Source: Sphingomonadaceae bacterium | GTDB taxonomy: Bacteria; Pseudomonadota; Alphaproteobacteria; Sphingomonadales; Sphingomonadaceae | Assembly (NCBI GenBank): GCA_016462305.1 | Contig: JAEMTM010000108.1 | Location: 1 to 6,241, forward strand | Reading direction: 5' to 3' | DNA: 6,241 nt | Shown: piece after piece, positions 1 through 5,391 of the stretch | Layout: the number at the start of each line of letters is the position of its first letter | Position numbering within the stretch: position 1 is the first letter of the stretch | Program-made: the position numbers and the translations under genes | Notes under the pieces: generated by a model | Seen by the model: the letters and a program-made list of their open reading frames with translations, nothing else | What the model was told of the DNA's origin: nothing | Database searches by the model: none

Positions 1-708
1 GGCGTGAACATTGACCATGTTGCGACCATTCGCAATGCGCGCGGCGGTGATCATCCAGACCCGGTGCGTGCGGCGCAGATTGTGGCGGCGGTCGGTGGCG
101 ACGGCATCACGGCGCATCTGCGGGAGGACCGGCGGCATATTCGCGATGCCGACATTGAACATATCATGGCCGCGACAAATTTGCCGCTGAACCTTGAAAT
201 GGCAGCGACCGAGGAGATGCTGGAGATCGCTTTGCGGCACAAGCCGCATGCCGCGTGCATCGTCCCCGAACGGCGCGAGGAGCGGACGACCGAGGGCGGG
301 TTGGACGCGGCGGGGCAGCACAATCATCTTGCGCCCATCGTCACGCGGCTAACCGACGCAGGGATAAGGGTGAGCTTGTTCATTGAACCCGATGCCCGTC
401 AGATTGAGGCGGCTATCCGCTTGCGCGTGCCGATTGTGGAATTTCACACGGGTAAATATGCCCATGCGCAAGGCGAGGAGCGCGAAACGGAGCTGCGCCG
501 GATTGCCGATGCCGCCGCCCTCGCGGCGAAGAACGGCATCGAGCCGCATGCGGGCCATGGGCTTACTTTTGATAATGTTCAGCCCATTGCCGCCATTGCG
601 CAATTTGCCGAACTCAACATCGGGCACTATCTGATCGGTGAGGCCATCTTCATTGGTTTGGAAGAAAGCGTGCGTAAAATGCGCGAATTGATGGACCTTG
701 CCCGGTGA
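1..708 (+). CDS. pdxJ: Pyridoxine 5'-phosphate synthase PdxJ (5' end outside window)
   Basis: PdxJ is the cytosolic TIM-barrel enzyme that condenses 3-amino-2-oxopropyl phosphate with 1-deoxy-D-xylulose 5-phosphate to give pyridoxine 5'-phosphate, the ring-forming step of the DXP-dependent vitamin B6 pathway. The reading frame is open from base 1. The first visible residues, GVNIDHVATIRNARG, match positions 7 onward of E. coli PdxJ, so about six residues are missing; the GTG at 4 is the internal Val and not the start. Counting Gly at base 1 as residue 1, the active-site residues are present: His39 and Arg41 in HLREDRRH, Glu66 in NLEMA, Glu147 before HTG, and His186 in AGHGLT (E. coli His45, Arg47, Glu72, Glu153, His193). 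The phosphate-site region near NIGHYLIGEA is also intact. The stop codon overlaps the start of acpS, so the two are probably translationally coupled. No degradation or frameshift is visible. Confidence 0.97.
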   Translation, partial: GVNIDHVATIRNARGGDHPDPVRAAQIVAAVGGDGITAHLREDRRHIRDADIEHIMAATNLPLNLEMAATEEMLEIALRHKPHAACIVPERREERTTEGGLDAAGQHNHLAPIVTRLTDAGIRVSLFIEPDARQIEAAIRLRVPIVEFHTGKYAHAQGEERETELRRIADAAALAAKNGIEPHAGHGLTFDNVQPIAAIAQFAELNIGHYLIGEAIFIGLEESVRKMRELMDLAR

Positions 709-1106
709 TCATTGGGCTTGGCTCTGACCTGTGTAACATCGAACGCATCGCCAAATCGATTGCGCGATTTGGCGCACGCTTTGAAAATCGTGTTTTCACC
801 GACGTGGAACGTGCCAAGGCGGCCAAGCGCCCATTTACCAAAGCGGGCACCTATGCGAAGCGCTTTGCCGCCAAGGAAGCCTTTTCAAAGGCCGTGGGAA
901 CCGGTTTCAAACATGGCGTATTTATGAAGGATATTGGCGTCGTCAATGCACCTTCGGGTGCACCGACCCTATCGCTTACGGGCGGGGCAAAAGCGCGGCT
1001 CGACGCAATGATTCCTTCGGGCTATGAAGCCCATATTCATGTGACGTTGACGGATGACCACCCGTGGGCGCAGGCATTTGTCATTATAGAAGCGTTGAGA
1101 TTATAA
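705..1106 (+). CDS. acpS: Holo-[acyl-carrier-protein] synthase AcpS
   Basis: AcpS moves the 4'-phosphopantetheine group from coenzyme A to the conserved serine of apo-acyl carrier protein, activating it for fatty acid synthesis in the cytosol. The 133-residue product is a normal length for the trimeric AcpS family. It opens with the family signature IIGLGSDLCNIERI, in which Asp8 is a Mg2+ ligand. The second signature, RFAAKEAFSKAVGTG (residues 53-67), supplies the other metal ligand, Glu58. The C-terminal strand HIHVTLTDDHPWAQAFVI fits alphaproteobacterial members. Translation starts at GTG 705, which shares four bases (GTGA) with the pdxJ stop, the usual signature of coupled translation. The pdxJ-acpS-lepB order is common in alphaproteobacteria and suggests one transcript. 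I see no anomalies. Recognition is from motifs and context and is secure. Confidence 0.96.
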   Translation: MIIGLGSDLCNIERIAKSIARFGARFENRVFTDVERAKAAKRPFTKAGTYAKRFAAKEAFSKAVGTGFKHGVFMKDIGVVNAPSGAPTLSLTGGAKARLDAMIPSGYEAHIHVTLTDDHPWAQAFVIIEALRL

Positions 1107-1111
1107 AAGGC

Positions 1112-2056
1112 ATGACCAGTTTGACCACCGACGACAACACTCCGGCAACACCGCCCGCGCCTGCACCCGAAAAGAAGGGATGGGCTTCTGCCGCTTGGGC
1201 GGAGTTCAAGGGCTTTTTTTGGCTTTTGCTCGCGGTGCTGGCCTTCCACAGCTTCATTGCGAAGCCCTTTTACATTCCGTCTATTTCGATGATGCCGACC
1301 TTATTGGTGGGTGACCGGTTGTTCGTCAGCAAATATCCATATGGATGGAGCCATGTATCGCCGACGATACCAAATCCTGTGGCGATATTTCGCTGGCTGG
1401 TGTTGCGCGAAGAGGTAGACGCCTTGGCTGTGCCTTTGCCCGAAAGCAACACCCGCATCTGGGGCAAATTGCCCGAACGTGGCGATATCGTCATATTGAC
1501 ACCCAAGGGCAAATATCAGGATTGGATCAAGCGCGTCATTGGCTTGCCCGGCGACACCATCGAACTGCGCGCAGGGCAGGTTTTCCTCAACGGCAAACCC
1601 GTAAAGCAGGAAACCCAGCCAAGCCTCATCTTACCCGTCGATGCCAACAACCCTTGCAATTATAATGATTTCCCAGGCGCATTGACACGCGGTGATGACG
1701 GCGTGCTGACCTGCCATTTGCCCATCATTCGCGAAACCCTGCCCAATGGCGTGCAATATGACACCATCGACGCACGGCAGAAGGAGACCGATGACATGGC
1801 ACCTGTCAAAATCCCTACCGGTCATGTTTTCCTGATGGGTGATAACCGCGATAACAGCTCCGACAGCCGCGTTGCGGCAGAGTTTGGCGGCCTTGGTGGA
1901 CCCGTATCATGGGATCGCATCGGTGGCCGCGCCGAAATCATCACATTCTCGGTTGATGGCAGCACCAGCCTTAATCCTGCAACTTGGATCAGTTCGCTGC
2001 GCGGTGATCGCGCTGGCGACAGCTTGCGTCCTAAAAAGGTCAGCCAAGGTGAGTGA
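1112..2056 (+). CDS. lepB: Signal peptidase I LepB
   Basis: LepB is the membrane-anchored serine/lysine protease that removes signal peptides from Sec- and Tat-exported proteins on the periplasmic side of the inner membrane. From ATG 1112 the product has 314 residues. One hydrophobic anchor (about residues 35-50, FFWLLLAVLAFHSFIA) precedes box B, IPSISMMPTLLVGDRLFVSK, where Ser59 is the nucleophile. The general base is Lys140 in DWIKRVIGLPGD. Box E, GDNRDNSSDSR, spans 243-253. Cys182 and Cys201 lie in the periplasmic domain and could pair. The spacing from Ser59 to Lys140 is 81 residues against 55 in E. coli, because of extra sequence around 83-116. The start is not settled: AAAAGG (1105-1110) sits only one base before ATG 1112 but ten before the in-frame TTG 1121. 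GTG 1064 would overlap acpS by 43 nt and is less likely. Only 5 nt separate lepB from acpS. Confidence 0.95.
   Translation: MTSLTTDDNTPATPPAPAPEKKGWASAAWAEFKGFFWLLLAVLAFHSFIAKPFYIPSISMMPTLLVGDRLFVSKYPYGWSHVSPTIPNPVAIFRWLVLREEVDALAVPLPESNTRIWGKLPERGDIVILTPKGKYQDWIKRVIGLPGDTIELRAGQVFLNGKPVKQETQPSLILPVDANNPCNYNDFPGALTRGDDGVLTCHLPIIRETLPNGVQYDTIDARQKETDDMAPVKIPTGHVFLMGDNRDNSSDSRVAAEFGGLGGPVSWDRIGGRAEIITFSVDGSTSLNPATWISSLRGDRAGDSLRPKKVSQGE
2036..2039 (+). promoter_or_regulatory. Ribosome binding site for the AI-2E-family gene
   Basis: AAGG, inside the run AAAAAGG in the last codons of lepB, lies nine bases before GTG 2049. The spacing is good for a Shine-Dalgarno site, and it supports GTG 2049 over the much longer upstream reading of this frame. 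It is a short motif, so the support is modest. Confidence 0.5.
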
Positions 2057-3176
2057 CGCCGCGCCCCTTGCGCCACGCAAGCCCCGCCGGACGCGGAAAA
2101 AACCTGAAGCGCAGGTGAAGGATAGCTTTCGCGAAGAGGTCGGCCCAACCGAGCTTTACGACCCCCTCATTCGTTCAGAGATAAAGCGCGCTGCGGTATG
2201 GATTGGCATGGCCAGCCTCGTTGTTGCATTCATCTGGCTTGCGCAGCCCATTCTGCTCATCATTGGCGGCATCGTTCTTGCCGCGATGTTCGACGGCGGC
2301 GCGCGGCTTCTTGGCCGGGTGCTGCCCATCCCGCGCGGCTTCCGCCTGACCATTGTCGTGCTGGCCGTCTTTGGATTTATATATTGGACCTTTGTTTTCA
2401 CAGGGTCCGAATTGGCCGCGCAAGCCGCAAGTCTGCAAGCCATTGTCGAAAGGCAAATTGAATCCATAGGCAATCGGATTGAAGCCGCAGGGTTCAACAT
2501 TTCTGCCGAGGATGTGAAAGGCCTTGGTTCGCAGATTTTGAACTCTGTCGGCCGCGTCACCGAAGCGGTATCGTCCGTTTTGGGCACCGTCACCAACCTT
2601 TCGATGATGCTGGTTCTCGGCATATTTATCGCCGCCGAGCCTCGCTTATATGAACGCGGTGTCGCGTGGATGTTGCCTTTGGCGGAGCGCGCGCATTTTT
2701 ATGGCACCGCCGAAAAAATGGGCAGCGTCCTGCGCCGCCTGATGGCGGGTCGCCTGCTTGGCATGGCGGTGGAAGGCGTGGGCACTTGGGCGTTACTCAG
2801 CCTTGGTGGCGTGCCGATGGCGGCGTTGCTGGGTGTGCTCACGGGCCTGCTGGCATTCTTGCCTAATATCGGCGCAATTGTGTCGGGGGCCCTTATCATC
2901 CTCGTTGGATTTTCTGCCGGGGTTGATGCCGGGCTTTACGCCATTTTCGTATATTTCGTCGTGCAGACGGTGGACGGTTATTTGATCGTCCCGATGGTCG
3001 CAAAACGTGCGGTCGATTTGGCCCCTGCTTTAGTGCTCGGCGCGCAGATCCTTTTCGGTGCGTTGTTCGGCATATTGGGGCTTGCGCTGGCCGATCCCAT
3101 CATCGCGATGATCAAGGTCGCGCTGGAGCGGCAATCAGAGCGCAATGAAGCGCGTGGTATCCGCGAAGGGCCGTGA
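2049..3176 (+). CDS. AI-2E/PerM-family transporter-like membrane protein
   Basis: This is a polytopic inner-membrane protein of the AI-2E exporter superfamily (Pfam AI-2E_transport, formerly UPF0118; relatives include TqsA, PerM and YhhT). Members have been linked to autoinducer-2 export, Na+/H+ antiport or permease roles, so the substrate here cannot be named. The 375-residue length is typical. A basic cytosolic tail (residues 9-18, PRKPRRTRKK) precedes hydrophobic segments near 50-80 and 99-118. A soluble stretch follows at about 120-175, then a helix near 180-196. The C-terminal membrane block holds the family hallmarks: FLPNIGAIVSG (270-280), VDGYLIVPMVAKRAVDLAP (308-326) and GALFGILGLALADPI (337-351). 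GTG 2049 is chosen because it has a Shine-Dalgarno site, overlaps lepB by only 8 nt and removes a non-family N-terminal extension that lies wholly within lepB. The short overlap implies co-expression with lepB. Confidence 0.88.
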   Translation: MSDAAPLAPRKPRRTRKKPEAQVKDSFREEVGPTELYDPLIRSEIKRAAVWIGMASLVVAFIWLAQPILLIIGGIVLAAMFDGGARLLGRVLPIPRGFRLTIVVLAVFGFIYWTFVFTGSELAAQAASLQAIVERQIESIGNRIEAAGFNISAEDVKGLGSQILNSVGRVTEAVSSVLGTVTNLSMMLVLGIFIAAEPRLYERGVAWMLPLAERAHFYGTAEKMGSVLRRLMAGRLLGMAVEGVGTWALLSLGGVPMAALLGVLTGLLAFLPNIGAIVSGALIILVGFSAGVDAGLYAIFVYFVVQTVDGYLIVPMVAKRAVDLAPALVLGAQILFGALFGILGLALADPIIAMIKVALERQSERNEARGIREGP

Positions 3177-3186
3177 TCCAAACGCT

Positions 3187-3456
3187 ATGTTGCTAACCAT
3201 CTGCTTTCTATTGGGCATCGCCAATTTTTCTATGCACAAAGCGGTGGCGGAATCTGGGCACCCTTTTGTCGAAGAGACCAAACGCTATTTCAGTCGGTAT
3301 TTCGGCCCTTATGGAAGCTACGCCATTGAACTGGCCTTGCTCATCGGCGCGATGTGGTTGGCCAATGCGCAATCCTTGGTGGTAGTGCTCCTTTACGCCG
3401 CCTACACCGCCATAAACGGCGTTGCCACTTGGCTGCTGCTGTCGAACAAGGCGTGA
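3187..3456 (+). CDS. Small membrane protein of unknown function
   Basis: I do not recognise this family. From ATG 3187 the product has 89 residues and is strongly hydrophobic. A first apolar segment (about 1-14, MLLTICFLLGIANF) is followed by a polar stretch with charged and aromatic residues (17-43, including HKAVAES, EETKRYF and RYFGPYG). Two further likely membrane helices lie near 44-60 and 63-86, and the tail is short (SNKA). Two or three spans fit. The start is ambiguous: ATG 3187 leaves a 10-nt gap after the AI-2E gene but its nearest purine-rich site (GAAGGG, 3165-3170) is 16 bases away, while ATG 3145 would add a polar, basic 14-residue leader and overlap the upstream gene by 32 nt. 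Codon use resembles the neighbours. The position between two transporter genes suggests, but does not show, a membrane-related role. Confidence 0.75.
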   Translation: MLLTICFLLGIANFSMHKAVAESGHPFVEETKRYFSRYFGPYGSYAIELALLIGAMWLANAQSLVVVLLYAAYTAINGVATWLLLSNKA

Positions 3457-3463
3457 TCGGCCT

Positions 3464-3491
3464 TTGTGCTTTGCACTAAGATAACTATACG
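3464..3491 (+). promoter_or_regulatory. Possible weak promoter before the Atm1-like gene
   Basis: TTGTGC (3464-3469) and TATACG (3486-3491) are 16 bases apart, giving a poor -35 element and a fair -10 element. Transcription would begin about seven bases past the -10, at or beside GTG 3498. There is no Shine-Dalgarno sequence before that GTG, which fits a leaderless message. Read-through from the upstream genes is equally possible. The call rests on short, degenerate hexamers. Confidence 0.25.
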
Positions 3492-3497
3492 GCCCCT

Positions 3498-5309
3498 GTG
3501 CCACCGCTAGATCCCACCAATGATGCCAAGCCAGATTTCGCCGTCATGCGGCGATTCTTGCCCTATTTATGGCCGAAGAACGAAGCGGGTTTGCGAATCC
3601 GCATTGTCTTTGCCCTGCTGCTGGTGGTTGTCTCAAAACTCATCCAGCTCAGCATGGCATGGCTCTATGGCCGCGCTATCGACCGCATGGTGCCGGGCAT
3701 GGAAGACAGCGTCGCCATCGCCATCGCCTTGGTCGCCGCTTATGCCGGTGCGCGTTTTGGCGGGGTGTTATTCGACAATTTGCGCAACATCGTCTTTGAA
3801 CGTGTCGGGCAAGACGCGACGCGGCGTCTGGCCGAAAATGTCTTCAGCCATTTGCATAATCTGTCGATGCGGTTCCACATGAACCGGCGGACAGGCGCGG
3901 TTACCAAGGTGATTGAACGCGGGACCAAGAGCATCGACATCATGCTCTATTTCCTTTTGTTCAACATCGCGCCGACGTTGCTTGAGCTGTTTTTGGTCTC
4001 CGTTTATTTCAAGATTTCATTTGGCTGGGGCATGGTCATTGCCACATTGATCATGGTCGTCAGCTACATTGTGTACACGACCCTGATCACCAACTGGCGC
4101 AACAAATTGCGCGAGGAAATGAACGAGCTCGACACGCAGACCGTCGCCAAGTCCGTTGACAGCCTTTTGAACTATGAAACGGTCAAATATTTTAACGCAG
4201 AAAAGCGCGAAACCCGCCGTTATGCTGAGGTGGTGCAACATTATGCCAATGCCGCCGTCAAATCGGAAAACTCGCTCGCCGCGCTGAACATTGGGCAATC
4301 GCTGATTACCAACCTCATGATGGCTGGGGCCATGGGCTATGTCGTTTGGGGCTGGTCACGTGGGCAATTTACCACAGGCGACGTGGTGACGGTGAATACC
4401 TTGCTGGCGCAGCTTTTCCGGCCATTGGACATGTTGGGCATGGTGTATCGCACCATACGCCAAGGCCTGACCGATATGGCCGCAATGTTTGCGCTTATCG
4501 ATACCCAAGCCGAAATCACCGACAAACCAAATGCGCCCGCGCTGGTGGTCCATGGCGGCGCAGTATTGTTTGACGATGTGTATTTCGCGTATGACGCGGA
4601 GCGGCAGATATTAAACGGCGTCAGCTTCGACATAAAGCCCGGCCAAACGCTCGCCGTGGTTGGCCCGTCGGGTGCGGGCAAGTCGACCATCGCGCGTTTG
4701 CTCTATCGTTTTTACGATATTACCGGCGGTCGTATCACCATCGATGGCCAGGATGTGCGCGATGTTACGCAGTCCAGCCTGCGCAGTTCCATCGGCATCG
4801 TTCCGCAGGATACCGTTTTGTTCAACGACACCATCGGCTATAATATCGGCTATGGCCGCGAAGGTGCCAATCAAGCCGAAATCGAAGAGGCCGCCCGCGG
4901 CGCATCTATCCACGGTTTCATCGACTCGCTGCCCGACCAATATGCCGCCAAGGTTGGCGAGCGCGGGTTAAAACTATCGGGTGGCGAAAAGCAGCGCGTG
5001 GCGATTGCCCGCACTTTGCTCAAAAATCCGCCGGTGTTGATCCTCGATGAAGCCACCAGCGCCTTGGACAGCCGAACCGAGTCGGAAATTCAAGCAACGC
5101 TCGAACGTATTTCGGAACGCCGCACCACAATCATCATCGCGCACCGACTGTCGACCGTGGTGAACGCGGATCAGATCATTGTGTTGGAGGCGGGTCGCGT
5201 GGCGGAGAAGGGAACGCACCTGCAACTGCTGCGCAAAAATGGCCTTTATGCCGACATGTGGGCGCGCCAGCAAAGCGAAGCCGAAGAAGAGGCCGTTCCC
5301 GCCGCATAA
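3498..5309 (+). CDS. Atm1/ABCB7-type ABC exporter (glutathione and metal-conjugate transporter)
   Basis: This is a half-size type IV ABC exporter that would act as a homodimer in the inner membrane. Bacterial Atm1 proteins export glutathione disulfide and metal-glutathione adducts; the mitochondrial relatives support cytosolic Fe-S assembly. The 603-residue product aligns in memory with N. aromaticivorans NaAtm1 at an offset of five. Matching its glutathione pocket are Tyr190, Arg201, Arg205, Asn264, Gln267 and the DMLGMVYR run (311-318, ending in Arg318). The six-helix membrane domain covers about 33-325. The ATPase domain has Walker A GPSGAGKST (389-397), Q-loop Gln437, signature LSGGE (493-497), Walker B VLILDE (513-518) with catalytic Glu518, D-loop SALD (521-524) and switch His549, so it should be active. 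GTG 3498 yields an N-terminus beginning MPP, like NaAtm1, although no Shine-Dalgarno site precedes it. It follows the small membrane gene by 41 nt. Confidence 0.95.
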   Translation: MPPLDPTNDAKPDFAVMRRFLPYLWPKNEAGLRIRIVFALLLVVVSKLIQLSMAWLYGRAIDRMVPGMEDSVAIAIALVAAYAGARFGGVLFDNLRNIVFERVGQDATRRLAENVFSHLHNLSMRFHMNRRTGAVTKVIERGTKSIDIMLYFLLFNIAPTLLELFLVSVYFKISFGWGMVIATLIMVVSYIVYTTLITNWRNKLREEMNELDTQTVAKSVDSLLNYETVKYFNAEKRETRRYAEVVQHYANAAVKSENSLAALNIGQSLITNLMMAGAMGYVVWGWSRGQFTTGDVVTVNTLLAQLFRPLDMLGMVYRTIRQGLTDMAAMFALIDTQAEITDKPNAPALVVHGGAVLFDDVYFAYDAERQILNGVSFDIKPGQTLAVVGPSGAGKSTIARLLYRFYDITGGRITIDGQDVRDVTQSSLRSSIGIVPQDTVLFNDTIGYNIGYGREGANQAEIEEAARGASIHGFIDSLPDQYAAKVGERGLKLSGGEKQRVAIARTLLKNPPVLILDEATSALDSRTESEIQATLERISERRTTIIIAHRLSTVVNADQIIVLEAGRVAEKGTHLQLLRKNGLYADMWARQQSEAEEEAVPAA

Positions 5310-5391
5310 AATCACGCGCTATCCACAAGCGACTTGAATCAAATACATGTCGGCTCTGTCATTGGCACTTCGGTCACGCTAGGGCGTTCCA
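5310..5391 (+). promoter_or_regulatory. Intergenic region with likely recQ promoter and leader
   Basis: This 82-base gap is the longest in the window. TTGAAT (5334-5339) and TGTCAT (5357-5362) match the sigma-70 consensus at four of six positions each, with the ideal 17-base spacer. Transcription would then start near 5369 and give a leader of roughly 23 bases. AGGG (5381-5384) is a reasonable Shine-Dalgarno site seven bases before ATG 5392. CATTGG (5360-5365) is the reverse complement of CCAATG (5389-5394), which contains the recQ start codon. I see no SOS box and no hairpin with a T-run, so atm1 transcription may continue into recQ. Confidence 0.35.

Noticed and set aside
4..708. GTG at 4 as the start of a complete pdxJ gene
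   Set aside because: The codon is the Val of the conserved GVNIDH opening and the Gly codon before it belongs to the family pattern. The true start must lie a few codons upstream of the window.
1064..1111. GTG 1064 as the lepB start
   Set aside because: It would overlap acpS by 43 nt in its conserved C-terminal codons, with no better ribosome site, and would add residues with no LepB character.
1335..1346. Perfect 12-base palindrome ATCCATATGGAT as an operator
   Set aside because: It lies within codons of the conserved LepB segment KYPYGW and far from any start, so it is most likely chance under coding constraint.
1839..2048. A 70-residue N-terminal extension of the AI-2E-family protein starting at 1839
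   Set aside because: This stretch lies inside the conserved box E end of lepB in another frame and has no family character. GTG 2049 has a ribosome site and a short overlap.
2156..2623. Long minus-strand open frame opposite the AI-2E-family gene, and similar ones opposite lepB, atm1 and recQ
   Set aside because: They oppose strongly supported conserved genes, are low-complexity and rich in Arg, Ser, Pro and Ala, and have no recognisable motifs. Their openness is expected from the codon bias of the + strand genes.
5317..5331. CGCT/AGCG hairpin after the Atm1-like gene as a terminator
   Set aside because: The stem is only four base pairs with a seven-base loop and no T-run follows.
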